Source: Sinonovacula constricta (taxonomy: Eukaryota; Mollusca; Bivalvia; Cardiida; Solecurtidae). From it: a DNA stretch of 64,000 nucleotides. Position numbers and translations under genes: made by a program. Below, in pieces: positions 11,839 to 27,400 of the stretch (its first letter is position 1; each line of letters opens with the position of its first letter). The stretch is taken from the NCBI GenBank assembly GCA_007844125.1, contig CM017556.1:25085214-25149213 (forward strand), given 5' to 3'. Under the pieces are notes generated by a model, which was given only the letters and a program-made list of their open reading frames with translations, was not told the DNA's origin and made no database searches.

Positions 11839-12445
11839 CGTTTTTGCAAGAAAGTTATGGGCATTATTTCTACTCTCCGGAAAGACAAATGCTTACTTTG
11901 AGGTTCAAAAACATCTTCTTTATAATGACGGCCAAATGGACTATCGATTTAAGAAACATGTCTCTTATGGTGTACACTATAAATGTCTGAGTTGATGTCA
12001 AAATGACATGTGTGTTTTAAACGATGAATGTCAGTTGGAAGTAGAATAAAGATTGACTTGTTAAAATACAATAACTTGTGTCTGAAATAAAGACAGTTAC
12101 GGATATTACAGTAAAAAACAAATATTAAAAAATCATACATAATTAATCGAACAATCTACGCAATTGCCAGGCTGTAAATTGATTTGAGGGCTTGTTTTTA
12201 TTAATCTCAAATTAATTTCTACACATATATCCATATTACTTTGAAACATACAATTCAGATATTATTAGGTAAAGGTTGCCACGGCAGAGTAGCAGTCAAA
12301 CCTAAAGACCTTGATACACAGTCTATTGTTAAAATGCTTGAAATGATTGCAATATATTAAAAATTAAAAAGAACTAAGGAAAGAGAAAGAATGTGAGAGG
12401 GTGACAGATAGATAGTGAGATGAATTGAAAGAGAGATAAAAGGAG
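11839..12445. other. Unassigned AT-rich DNA
   Basis: No supported feature; a 63-codon minus-strand frame has no recognisable motif. Confidence 0.45.
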
Positions 12446-12455
12446 AGATATATAG

Positions 12456-12512
<57 letters not shown>

Positions 12513-12531
12513 GAGAGAAAGAGAGAGAGAC
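12446..12531 (+). repeat. (GATA)n(GA)n compound microsatellite
   Basis: GATA units switch to GA dinucleotides with a single GAGC interruption. The strand is purine-rich in the GA half. Confidence 0.95.
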
Positions 12532-14424
12532 AACAATCCCGAACTACAGATGTTTAAACGTACTTTACTAGTAAACTAATATTGCAAATTTTTGAGGCGT
12601 AAGAAATTTTATATGCATAGTTATAAAAGAAATAAAATATCCATAAGCATTTCTCGTCCTTTCTGTTGTACTTGAGATTAAACATTTAAAGGTCATGTCA
12701 AGTTGACCTGTAATTAGGAGGAAAATGCACACACGTCTCAGATGCCAAGCCAGTAAATCAAATTTTTCAAGGCAGCATTCTAAGTTTTGGTGTGTTGTAC
12801 ACTTTCGGTGAAAATTCAGAAAGAGTTCAATGTAGTCCATAACTGAACAATAGATACATATTCAGCGTATGTGTCTTTTCTCGGATCAGCTTTTTGAACC
12901 CACTTTTGACCTCCTTATAAATGCTGACGTAAGATCAGCCCTAATGAATATCAAAGCGTTCATCTTTGGTAGAAATTGTCTATTACCTCAATATACTAAA
13001 CTATACAAGAAACAAATAACTTTACTACCTCAATATCAAACTAGGATACGTTTACCAAAAAAACCCCAACAGCTTATAGAAGCAATCGGAGCTCCTCGGC
13101 GTCACTACTCTTTGCAGCCATCGCTTCAAATACATCTATCCAGATAGAAATTTGACTCTTGGGTAGTAATTTCCCGAAGCATTATATAAAATATAATGGT
13201 CAATTATTTATCCTATGGAATCGGATAATGCAATAGTAGGAAAAAAGCAAAAAGGTCCTATGAAATTTTTCACAAAATACATACGATCTAAAGTTTTCTT
13301 TCATCGAATGAATTTATAACAACTGAAGTTGTATTTTTTACGAACACCTAACATTAAAAATGTATTATCATATGATAGTCGCCAGTATTTAGACTTGCCA
13401 GAAACGTACATATTCTTAAATGTAATAATTAGGACACTTATCGTGTTGAGAGTAATATATAAAAATAACTGGAAACTGATGATTTTAACGATACTAGCCA
13501 AGAGGCAAATAGAATAATATAATGCTAATGGCCGATTGAATTAATGAATATAATTGAAAAATAGCAATTTCAATAATTTACTAATTATCTGTACGACGTA
13601 TTCTTATCTAAGCATGCAATTATAATGCACAGATTCTTCTATATTTAAAACAATGAAAGCTAGCATTTGAAGATAATTTAATTGTTTAATTGGCTAGTAT
13701 CTTATACACGAAGGAAAAATCAATGTGTTGCAGATATTTCACCTTAGCCAGTGTACACACATGCACCTTTCCTTGTGTGCACACTTTCAGTTCAAAGGTT
13801 AAAATTAAATTGAAAATCAAAAATAAAAACAATCACAAAACACATCTTAATTATTCTGGTTTATGTGGTGTTAATGGCTGTGAAGAGTATTTGTGACCTA
13901 GACTAAGTTAAGGTACATAGTTGTACCCTTAACAATACACAACAGTTTATATACTTGAAATAACAACTCGAAATAAAAAAGCAAAATAAAAAAGTCTGAA
14001 ATGATTATAAGGCCACAGACAACACATTTGTTCTCATTCTGACGAAACAATTTCTTTATTAGTGAAATTCAAATACCACGAGAAACCTTTTACTTGACTG
14101 TTACCTGCTTCCTTTACTAAATTAGTCTTTATATCTCTTCTCCCCGTTGCAACTTTCACTGAGGAACAAAAACCGTTCTATTAATTTTATTCATCTTTGG
14201 AAACCACGTTTACACTTGCGACATAAGCACATCTCTTACGCAACATACACATGCATTAAAATAAAAAAATGCTGTTGACTTATGTCATTAAGTAGTAAGA
14301 AGACTGTAATTCGTAGTACGAGGTGACCATGACATTCATCAGCCCAACGCGTCCATGGAGACATATTTCAGCAATTTCAGCATGTTCATTTTCATCGACT
14401 GTTACTCCCATCTTGATAACGGGC
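12532..14424. other. Unassigned AT-rich DNA
   Basis: Contains a 92-codon plus-strand frame (12869-13147) and a 90-codon minus-strand frame (12568-12840). Neither shows a known domain, signal peptide or splice context that would support coding. They are listed as chance frames. Confidence 0.4.
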
Positions 14425-14506
<82 letters not shown>

Positions 14507-14511
14507 TGATG

Positions 14512-14571
<60 letters not shown>
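14425..14571. repeat. (AAT)n microsatellite with ATG interruption
   Basis: About 147 bp of ATA/AAT trinucleotide with three GAT units near 14504-14512. Frames read poly-Ile, poly-Asn and poly-Tyr, all artefacts of the repeat. Confidence 0.97.
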
Positions 14572-14572
<1 letters not shown>

Positions 14573-15603
14573 ACTGTACTAACAGGAAAAAGAAATCAAT
14601 ATTTAGATGTTTAGACAGAAAATGACAAGGAATTAAGATGAACAATAATCCTAACACAAACACTAAAAATATTTCATTTGGGGATAAATTTTGCGACGAA
14701 ATCAATAACCATGGTAAGTATAGATAAACATAATAAATGTTCATTCTTAAAAAAAGTCTTATTGCAATCGATAAGGTTAGTTCTTTACTATCTTATCAAA
14801 ATATAAAACACTATTATTTAGATCTCTTTGATGTTGTCGCCGCAACGAAAAAGCTTTATTCAATTAAGACCATACTTCTGTTTAGTAAAAACATGTAATT
14901 ATATTATGCATGTTAAGTTTTATGCACAATTTGTATATGTAATACTCACAAATCAAGATTGCACATTGCGACCACCTTGTTTATGTTAAATAAAAAAAGT
15001 TCTTTCGATATTTTAATATATATATTTTATCATATGTGAAACGACTGCTTAAAACATCACGATGTCCTAATTGGTCAAAAGAACACGCGTCTTATTTCTT
15101 TAGTTAGAACTGTTATCAATTAGTTTTTACCATTTATATATTCAGATATTTTTAAACGTCAGATTCTTTTTTTTTTCACCCGAAAACAGGTAACTGGAAT
15201 TAGTTCGAGGTCTTAAACTATATTCCTGAAATAGAAGAAAATTGTATTGATCATTTGCATCTCGCTACCAATATATTACCGCATTAGTTGAAACAAACGT
15301 AAATACATCAATTTATAGTGTTTGCCAAGCTGGCAATAAAGTTGTCTCAAAATAATAGATGACGGGATAACGCCATGTTATATTGATTCTAGCCTATTCT
15401 ATTGACTTAACTTTTTGTAATAAAAATGACCAAAACAATTCAGAGCAGAAAGAATGAAGGCAGTAAGTTTATATAACGTGATGTCGTGATTGAGCAAAAT
15501 ACCTATATGTATCAACAACAGCAAATTTCCAGATTGGTTGATGAAGCAACACAGTTTTCTTTATTGTTACGATTAAATATCTACACAAACACGCTGTATA
15601 AAA
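14572..15603. other. Unassigned AT-rich DNA
   Basis: No supported feature seen. Confidence 0.45.
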
Positions 15604-16324
<721 letters not shown>

Positions 16325-16515
16325 ATTGCGCCTAATCACAATTGTTGACTAACCGTTTGAAACAATATCACACCACAAAATTATAGACTGTCGCAGGTCC
16401 GCCAGTATTGTTAAGTTATATTGAATAATTCAAGAATTATTATTCTATGATAACACATAATTGGTTATTTTTCTGCGGGTTTATAGCAGAGGAGCTAACA
16501 TGCAGGTACAATACA
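16325..16515 (+). repeat. Third, partial copy of the 0.2-3.3 kb tandem unit
   Basis: Shares CCTAATCACA, CAGTATTGTTAAG-like, TGAATAATTCA and AGCTAACATGCAGGTACAA, in order, with 230-420 and, less well, with 1670-1810. It lies about 16 kb from the first copy, so the unit is dispersed as well as tandem. Confidence 0.5.
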
Positions 16516-16644
16516 TTTTTATTAGAGGTTCAATTTTGAAAACACCCAAAAAGTCAATAAAGAGTTCTTTTTTATTCTAAGAGATGTCTACAATACATCG
16601 CATTTAGAATGTATTTTACGAATATAGATACAAACTAGATTTCT

Positions 16645-16740
16645 AATAGGCAAATAAGAAAGGGTCCTATCAAAATTACCACAGATATTGAAGTCTAAAC
16701 TACAGAGTCGAGACATAACACACACAAAGAAAACAAGACA
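16645..16740 (+). repeat. AB-related repeat arm, short fragment
   Basis: Begins TAGGCAAATAAGAAAGGGTCCTATC-like (quoted part: GCAAATAAGAAAGGGTCC) and runs to GAGTCGAGACATAACACAC, matching the outer part of the arms at 4339 and 54123, then stops before the hairpin core. Confidence 0.55.
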
Positions 16741-17214
16741 ATATGTAGCAAATACATAATATTTTATTACTTTTAAAATTTGTCCTCTTCTTAAACATTT
16801 AAGACATTTCTATAAAAAATTACTTCAGTGTTTCCTAAATGCTTATAATCGGGATAGTTTTACATAAACACAAACAACAAATATCAGCATCCATACTTTT
16901 TGCCTATTCCAGCTATTTAAATTAAACTTTTAACTATTAGTATATAAACAAATAATTCCTACTCTTAAACTGACCCAAATATTAAATTAATAAAACTATT
17001 ATTAGTAATAATAGAACTGTGCTAGTACAATTGAGCAGATCATTCGGTTAACATGTGTGTGATTTTGCGGATAAAAAATTGCAAATATGCCATAGGCCGC
17101 CAATGAAAACGTTGTACCCTTAAAAGTCAAAAAAAGACTAGATAACATTTACCACAATTGTAAAACACCGAAACAAACAAAATGCAGTGTGTAAGCCTTT
17201 TATTAAAACTCGCT
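16741..17214. other. Unassigned AT-rich DNA
   Basis: No feature seen; the duplicated 10-kb unit starts to align at the right edge. Confidence 0.4.
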
Positions 17215-18026
17215 TTTAAAGCATTTGGCAAAAATTGACATATACCCCTAATTATATTTAACACAGTGACACTTATTGCAACATGACCTAAAAGACTAAA
17301 TGACGTGCTTGAAACCTACGCTATAAAATGACTTGATAGCAATGCCCCGTCAAAATGTGATAGATGTGATTTTTCCTCAAATGCTCCCTGTTTTTTGTTG
17401 TTGTTGGTCTTAACATCAGAAATAGCCTGGCAAATGAGGTCCGAAAACATATTTTATAACGAAACCCCAAAGGACAATCATGTGGAAGAAGTCATTATTG
17501 TAGTTAATTACTTGTGCTTATAACATGGAGGTGGAGTCTAAGACAGTATGAATGTTAAGATGAAGATGTATGTCAGATGAAATAGCAATAAAACATTAAA
17601 AGTTTAAAATAGCATTATGATGTTGGTAGTAGTAAAATATGTGATGAGATATGATACCTATTAATTACGGTAAGTCAGAATTAAACAAAGCGAAGATGCT
17701 GCTTACTTATTACGTATACTAACAAAGTATAAAGGTATTGAAACGAGACAATAAATTGAAATAAATTTAAACGATTAATTATGAATGTTTCCTTATTATA
17801 ACGCTTTAGCTCAATAATTACTCTATGTCTATGACAATGTAAGTCGTTTTATGCTCTTTAAGTCATTTTTATGTATTTACATTACTAGTTTAACTATGTT
17901 TTTATGCTAACATCGATCGTTTACACGGATGATTAACTGTGTGATTGACTGTCAATACTATTTACATAATTACAAAAGGCTATTTGTAAAGTGTTTTGAT
18001 TATATCTGATATTGTATTGTATAATT

Positions 18027-18066
18027 GGTTTTTACGGCACACCGACACTTACGGCGCCGATCTGAT
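18027..18066. repeat. Possible SINE body fragment
   Basis: TTTTTACGGCACACCGACAC and the following GGCGCCG resemble a motif I associate with bivalve SINE bodies, related to the piece at 2320. Very short, so weak. Confidence 0.3.
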
Positions 18067-18930
18067 GTTGTATTTTACTTTTAACTTTTCGGCAATGTAA
18101 ATGTGTACAACTCTTTTTTACACTTTTTTATAGCTTGGCACAATTCTGCTGGGTCTTGTTGTGAGGAATAATTGAGGCGCATTTACAATTAGTGAAGTTT
18201 TTAAATAGTATTGTTGCTTCAAATGCAAACAACTTATACTCTACTTAGAATGTGCTCCGAGACGCTATTCTAATTATGTGCATTGTGCAGACAAAATAGT
18301 CTTAAAATGAATGTAAACCTTGACATTTACGTCAAGCAGGCTTTCTTAACATTACTTTGTCTACCGAAGCCAGACTTTGATTAAATATATGTAAACAATT
18401 TGGCTAAACGTAGGCTGCGTTGTGTGAGAAAAACATTAGCTTGTTTTGCAAATACGCCGACTTGTGATAAGGTACACGGTGAATTTGTGTTGTAAAACCA
18501 CTTGTTGGTTTGCCTACAGCAACCAGACTAAGATGTTTATGACTATATGATATAATGCCTTCAGCATAAAATGAAAATTGTGGCAAGTATGTATTAATCA
18601 GAAACAACGTTATGAGATCTGAAACACTGTAGAATGTGTTGTAAACCGTGAAATAACAGCTTGTAAAAGCAGATAACCGGATCAAACACGTTCGTTAATG
18701 CAATTGTAAGGTATGATAAAAGATATAAAGACTACAAAAAGAGGGGGTTTTTCACTGTAGTGATTTTAGCATATAAAAGTCAGTTTTTATAATCCTCTTT
18801 ATAATTTCACAAATAACGCCCATCAGGTTTTTGTCTGAAGAAATTGTTTTTATAATTACTTTGTATCAGTGTCTGTTATTCTAGATAAAAGACAATTGTA
18901 AAACAAGTACACAAGAAAAAGTCTTAAATG

Positions 18931-19727
18931 TCCATTCCAAGGTTTTGCCTTTTGTTAGATTTCCCATCACGGATTTGTTCTTGCGTTTTTTTTTTCGGCT
19001 TGCATGTGATGGCTTTTGTCCTGTGCCTTTTTAAATTTTGGTATATGTTGCAATACTCCTTGGACTTAATCATATATTCTTATTCATGATAACAACAATG
19101 GAACTTGTGCAGCGGTCGTAACAAATCTCCCCGTGCATGTAATCTATGTTGTTATTTAATTCATCCTATGAGGATAGTTACGTTTATTTTCTTTAATGTC
19201 CATTGACTTTGCTTCCTCAATTCCATCTTCAAATTAACAGGATGCTACAACCATTACCACGTGTCTGGTCTTTTTTCTTGATTCAAAAATTTCATTGCAT
19301 TAACAATAAAATAAGTTTGTGTAGTTTTTGTAATCGAAAGAATACTTGCCTCTCTTCTAAATGATAGATGGACATTTTTTATCAATGACGTCACAAATTT
19401 CGTCATAACTTGTCAAAGAAAACGTCAGCGCGTTGACTGTTTTTATTAAAAAAGATCGATTTTCTTTGCATATTGCACACGAGAAACCTTCTCAGAAAGT
19501 GCAAAGTTAAAGCTCTGTTAAATTGGTTTAAGCTCCCCAGTCGGTCCTTTTTGCCGACTGACCGTTTCAAGGTGGTAACTGTTGGGTTTTCCGTTTTTGT
19601 TAAATGGCTCATCACGGATTTGTTCCTGCTTTTGCGTTTTTCTTGCATGTGAATACCTTTGTCGTGTGCCTTTTTAGATTTTGGTATATGTTGCATTGCT
19701 CATGGGACTTTGTTATATATTCCTATA
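18931..19727 (-). mobile_element. Family AB repeat, A-B-A' copy inside unit 1
   Basis: On the minus strand: full segment A (about 19727-19400), segment B, then a partial A ending at CCTTGGAATGG (18931). The GGTATATGTTGCA landmarks at 19683 and 19040 are 643 bp apart. Unit 2 has no insertion at the matching place (near 28520-28560), so the element arrived after the 10-kb duplication. The A segment reads open for 97 codons (19696-19403), ending in FDKL and a stop, like the copy at 33403. Confidence 0.75.
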
Positions 19728-20819
19728 ACAAGCAATGAACAAGGATTGACTTCAATTTCAGTACTCATTTGTCATTTTGTCGTTGGATAATGTCAATATT
19801 TTGCTGACGGCGAAGATTTATCGACAAAAAAAATCCAATACTATCTGATTGATTTACTGATTCGAGTCGGCTTAAATATTCGACATGTATACATAGCCTT
19901 GTCAAACGTTCAGGGACTTAAATTGACTAATTTAATACAAAAACAAAAGTTAGGATAAAATCTGTCCCCGTCATTCACATATTACAAAGCCTTCCTTCAT
20001 AAAATATCTGTTATAAACGTAAATATGTCTGAATGTTTAATAGATTAACGTAACAATATTGTCAATTTCCTTTCCCCTCTCAGTTCACGGGATATCGTGA
20101 GTCTAAGATAAATGATTGATTTAGAAAATGGCATGAGCACAGATTAAAGATCCTCGTATATTATTCGAAATTATGACACTGTCCTTTGAAAATTCAAATA
20201 CATTTTTTAAATACATGAATGTACTATGGTCATTAACATAGGATTATGATTGTAATGGTCTTACAAGAAGCAGCAAGAAAAAACTGGTAGGAAAACGATG
20301 AATTCCGATTAGTGTAATTGAAAACATAGAAAATACAATTATTTTGACGTATTTGATGATTCAGATATCAAATATACATGTATAAGTAGGTGCATATATG
20401 TCTCTTTTTTGCACATATACAGTATACAATGTTAAACATAGTGAGTTTTAAGTTTTCAATTTAGCTTTGATATTTGTGTGTTATTTATAGTCAATAAGAT
20501 GAAACTACTCCCTTGTGATTTCCTGAACAAAGTTTTAATTGCCTAGGTTACACTGAAATAATCAGTGCGTGCAAAAGATTAAAATCCTTTTTTTGTTATC
20601 AATGTCGTTATCAAGGTTGTGACCTCTAAACGGTGAAACTATTGCATTTATTTGTGTATGTATCGGTTCCTAAACACGTCAACAATCGCTCGTTTTTATG
20701 CTATAACGATTCATATATTTGTGATGAGACACTATGGAATACATTGTTTGCACACGTGTACGATCGTTCTTTTTGAATACAAATTAAAGCTATCATTGGC
20801 TTTCTTTCTATAATAAATT

Positions 20820-21115
20820 CCAGACAACGAAGGAATTACTGACCAAATTTGTGCCTATAGAATATTAATGTCAGTCCGTATTCCTGGCTGCTCTACCAGA
20901 CTTTAACAATGATGCTGTTAGGATCAGACTTATTCAATAATAAAGGACATGCCTATTGATGGAACTCTGTCTTTGCCGCTTGTCTGTGTCAAATGCGTGG
21001 AAAAGGCCAGCTAATAGCGGTCTGTTACGGGGGCTTAACGAAAAGATGCATGCAGGCCTACTTCTATGCAGTCAGAATTAAAGCACTGCTTACATGGTCA
21101 GGTAATCAATCGAAT
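20820..21115. repeat. Best-conserved block (R) of the 10-kb unit, copy 1
   Basis: Nearly 300 bp with long shared words with 31218-31495: CCAGACAACGAAGGAAT, CTGACCAAATTTGTG, CCTGGCTGCTCTA, AACAATGATGCTGTTAGGAT, TGATGGAACTCT, CTGTCTGTGTCAAA-like and CTTACATGGTCAGGT. It is clearly better conserved than its surroundings. No shared long reading frame was found, so it may be a regulatory element, a non-coding RNA exon, or an unrecognised repeat. A weaker relative is at 45640-45860. Confidence 0.6.
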
Positions 21116-22030
21116 TTGTCGAGAAGGATGACTTTAAAATAATAATTATATTTATATTAACGAAAGGTTTACAAGCTTTCTTTTTCACAAAGAAGCGAAG
21201 TCTTTCAATGCAGCATAAACAGCGGTTGTCGTGTTATTAAAGATCGTAAGAAAAAATAGCAAATTATTTTTATCTCTATTTTTTTCTAAATAATTTCCAG
21301 TTACTTTCTATTAACACTGTTTGTATCTGATAACACATCATAACACATCCTATGCATAGTAACATTTCCTTGTTAAAAAGATGTTAAAAGTTATGAATGG
21401 TAAATCATTTTTACCTGACCATTTCATTTATTTGCAATTTTCAAACATGTGCTATTCATTTTCTTGTGCCTGAGTACGACAGTCTGTTTAGTCTGCATCA
21501 GCTGCCGATTTTTATTTGTAACGAATATCGCGACTCTGTTCTTCCTTATCTTTATTGAATTTAGGTGGAAATACACTTTAAAAAAGAAATGATTTAGTAA
21601 AATTTTGCACATGAGAAATTATGCACTTGCTCAAATCTGACAATACCAATCGTTTACTCTTGTTTGAACACGTTTAAAACGTATTCACATTTCCCACATC
21701 TTTGTTGAACCGAACGTAATTAATCCAAGCTTTCTAAGATAAAGTTTGCTCGTCCTTGACGTTTGTTTAAAGTTGTAAATAATTTATCAGTACGTATGTG
21801 TATTATATAACTTCACTTTTAACGATTTTAAGCCAGACTCTAATAACAACTGTATCTCTTAACTGTTTGCCGTAACCTTTTATTGTCAAAATTAATGTGT
21901 GTCAGTGATTATGAATTGTTTATAAATTTACGATAAATTATCTAGATCTGCTATGCCGAATTACAAACCTTTTTTCAATAGTTTAGAATGTGGACATACA
22001 CAACATAACAATACATGCAGCTAACTATCT

Positions 22031-23299
<1,269 letters not shown>

Positions 23300-23739
23300 T
23301 CGACTATGGATCTAGGTTTTTATATTTCTCGAGGACACCTGCCAAAACATAACTTGTCAGTTGTCATGCATATTGACTTTCTATTGCTGGGTCAAGAACA
23401 ATGCAAGAATAAAGAACATTCTGTTTATTGCTGTCGGGCGTACATCATTTCGTAAAAGTGCGTTATCCCAATTCCTTTTAAATGATTTTATATGTTCATC
23501 AAAAGACGATGTAGATCGTTTATTGATTTTATTCTGCTATAGATATTTAACACACCCGTTTTGTGACTGTCTTTCAGATGGTGATAGAAACCATATCTGA
23601 TAAAGTTATAAACCATATTTTACACATCATTGATTTCGTTAATATACGACTACAATTAGCTGTACATTCTTGACAGCTATAGCAACATTCCATACAGATA
23701 AGATAATGTTTACCTTTAGAACCTGGTAAAATACATTAA

Positions 23740-24450
23740 GCGTGTCGCATGTCGCGCGATACATTTTTTAAATTTTGCAAAAACTCTGAATTCATTATTG
23801 GTCTAAAAAGTGAAAGTTTTGTTATATTTAAACTAAACGTTTTTGAAAGATGTACTTGGCTCTTGATATTTAAAAAGAGTTGTAACACTAATTTCAAAGC
23901 GCGTTTGCACATTTTGTTCTCAAATTACATTAGATCTTCGCAATGATTTCACTTCATGCTTTCAATGTTGAAATGTGTGTTTGTCTGTCTTTTTAGGACG
24001 TAATCTTACTTGACCTAGGATAACAAGAAATAACATAAAACTCTATGCAAAATATACGTAAAACAGGTTAGAATAGTGACCAAGATGATAATGTAAATAG
24101 TTTGAACACGTCTGAGTATCACTCTTTTTCTGCTTTTTAAAATGATATTGATACTGGAATGAAAAATAAATAATAAATAAATAATGAAATAAAATGTGTC
24201 TGGAAGTTTTAAGTAGTAGAGTCACGAACAAAACGTGTATATTGTAAATGACTGTTCATGTGATCTTCTTAGGGTGCCAGTGTCACGCGGGTATTGATTA
24301 AAGTGCTAAGTGCTCAATGTACTCTTCAGTTATGAGAGCGTCAAAATAAAGGTTAAATATGTTTCCCTAAGGAATTAGACAAACTGGTCACTAGGTGAAG
24401 AATGTAATAAACAAGCTAATGAAAAAGAAAATCGGGACAGACCTTTCAAA
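23740..24450. repeat. Block T of the 10-kb unit, copy 1
   Basis: Matches 33230-33380 and, after the AB insertion there, 34148-34560. Shared words include CCAAGATGATAATGTA, TTTCTGCT, and ACTGGTCAC. AACTAAACGTT at 23829 pairs with 33317 and a related block lies at 48080-48170. Confidence 0.55.
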
Positions 24451-27400
24451 AGTTTTGTTTTGAGAAATGTTGTTTTGTATACACTTATGGTTTACTGAAC
24501 TCTGAAGGTAATGAAGAAATGACAGTCATAACCCAAAACATGTTCCTTTTTGTCTATTTATTTTTCAATTAACTACAAAAATAACATGTTCAATTTTCAG
24601 ACCTTTCAATTTTGCACAATTTCTAATAAGGTTTTACTTGGGACATGTAATTGTCTTTATTTATACACGGAAGATGAAGTTGTAGAAGTCACACGCACAT
24701 TTGTACGTAATCAATTAGAATGATGCTCCATGACTAGACATTTTGATCACGCTTCTTTTTATTTCTCATAGGGATAAGCACCTTCAATGAAATTCATTAA
24801 CCCAAAGTTTAAACTTTTTTAAACATTAGCAAAGGGATCTGTGGTGTGTTATTTTTTAAATTAGACCTTTTTATCATTACCCAGTCAGATTATTTAGTAA
24901 ATTGTAATATGAAAATGCAAGGTAACTCACGAGCAAAGTTCGAATACCATAACGAGTCGCATGGGGCTGATTTGGTCCAGCCGTATAACGTACCGAGTGT
25001 AAAAGAATTGTTTGGGGTTGAATTGCCGTATTTTCCTGAATTGACATCTAAAAATATATCATATACATGCTGATGAATTTATAATTATGTATATCGTTAT
25101 TGTAACAGGAAATATTATTAATAGTGCAATGATATGAATGAACTTATTTGATAAAGTTAATGCAAATTTAATATCCCAATGCCATACAAATTTTAATAAT
25201 CAAAGGAATCACAATTAAGAACAAAATAAGTAAAACATTTGATAACATGCAATCTGTTATTTATAATTTGTTCAGTATAAATTCTTGCGCATATTTGTTT
25301 TGATAATTTTAAATATAAACAATATTTTACATGATTTTCCCGCGTAAGACACAACATACGAGACTCTGTATTAATAAGAGACGTTTAGATGTCGTAAACG
25401 TATGTATAAAAGTGCTGTCATTTCAACGACCTTGTATTTGTAATAGAAATTGGACGTATGACAAGGCCCTTCGAACACAATTTTAACATATATTGCAATT
25501 TGAACGAAATATGTATCATCATGCAAGCATTATGTAAAACACAGTAAATAACACACGGCATCCGGTCCCATAGTTACCACAATGATGAGAACAGTTCTTG
25601 TTTCAAAGTCTTAAGGTCTGGCTCTCAGCTGTTGCTTTGCTAAGATATGATAAAAAGCATAACTCGATGCCTTCTTAGACACTTGGCTGTCGGAAACTTT
25701 GATTAATGGTTTTTCTATGGTCTAATGATATTAAGTTTACCTGTCATATTGTTACATATAAATAGAATATTCTGACTTTTTCGTTTACATAGGTATTTTG
25801 ATGTCCGCAGTTGCAACTCCTTATAGTTGCTCTAAACATTGAAAGTAAACAATAATTCTTCTTTTCAAAATGAACAGTTTAAGACTTTAAGAAATACATA
25901 ACACTTACATTCCAAACAAATGTGTGATTATCTTCAAAATGACACGCATAAAATAATTGTTGAAATGCTTTGAACTTCTTGATCTTGAAATTATATAAAA
26001 TATTATTCAAATATTTTAAAAATATTAAAGTATAAAAAACAAAAGCCAAGATTAAAGTACAACAACATAAAGTGCAGATGTTATAACAACGATTTCTAGT
26101 CTGCAAGGTTTTGTTAAATTTCTCTAGGACTCAAAATGAGTTTTCTTTTTAAAAAATGGTTGAAATAATTGAAATTGTTGCATTTATATAAACTGTTAAT
26201 GTTAAGCAACATTCAGATATACCGGACAATATGCTTTACTTACTCATACTTACAATCCAAATCGTAAAATCGTACAAAAGAAATATCACTGGTGTTTTGC
26301 ATTTATATGTATTACAGGTATCACATTAATTTTGTGAACTTAAATATTGCATCAGACAAAGCGTCATAGCGTCATAAATATTTTGACTATATAAAACCTT
26401 AGTTTCTTCAGCAAATTTGCAACTGTTTTTATGTTTTTACCATCATTTTGTAGGCAGAAAATGCGAAACACGTTTACATTAAAAGTTAATGTGCACTTGT
26501 CTAATAGCATCAATCAGATGGGCAAATTAATTTAAATACATGCCAAATACATTCGTATCGTTTACACATTCTAACAAGGTAATGGCTTTCAACTTAAATA
26601 ACAACCTGATGACATTTATCTGAAAGTGTATTCGTGCTTTGAATATTAAAGTATTTGTTATAAATTCTCATGTGTTTTGTTAGTTGAAGTTTTGCTACTT
26701 TTGCAGAATAAAATCTTTACTTACGAATAAAATGGCGGACTTATGAAATAACTATTAGATATAAGATAAGGAAACAAGTTGGTAATTTACAATGAAATGT
26801 CTGATTTTATTATATATTTACTTGTACAATATCCATGTTGATTGGCCAAGAATCAGCGCTTTCGAGGATTCCATTGTTATACTGATGCTATTCATTATTT
26901 AAGGGAAGAAAATAATAAAGTAAAGTAAAATTGTATGTTCTAAATTTATGAATGTAAAGCAATAACTTGAAAACAATAATGACATATAATTTTTCCAAGA
27001 GTGTTAAATACTTACACTCGGATATGTGGTCTGAGGTGATAATGTACGTGATTATGTTGGGATTAGAATTTAGAAGTTATTTGTCTGACAACGACATTTT
27101 ATGTGTCTGTTTTGATGCACACTATCACGTGATGAGACAAATATAGAACAATTGAAGGCATAAAAATGGGACCGATCTCCCCAAAGTGTTATATTATATA
27201 TTTTAAACAGAACGAGCTCTATAATTACAATTTTACTGAACCATGTCACGATATGTTGTTTCTCTAGCACTTATAGCATTTTTTTCTCTAAAGCAAAACT
27301 TATAGTGTCGAAATATAAAACATGAGTTATTTCTGTCATTTGTATCGTTAAAGACAGCACACTCTAAAGGTACATGTAAATCCCGGATTATGGCTATGCG

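Noticed and set aside
12568..13147. Two frames of about 90 codons as host genes
   Set aside because: No domain, signal or splice evidence; such lengths occur by chance over 64 kb.
14280..14744. Poly-Ile, poly-Asn and poly-Tyr frames on both strands
   Set aside because: Artefacts of the AAT microsatellite.
24846..25073. 75-codon frame in unit 1 as a conserved gene
   Set aside because: The matching DNA near 35050 in unit 2 does not keep the frame.
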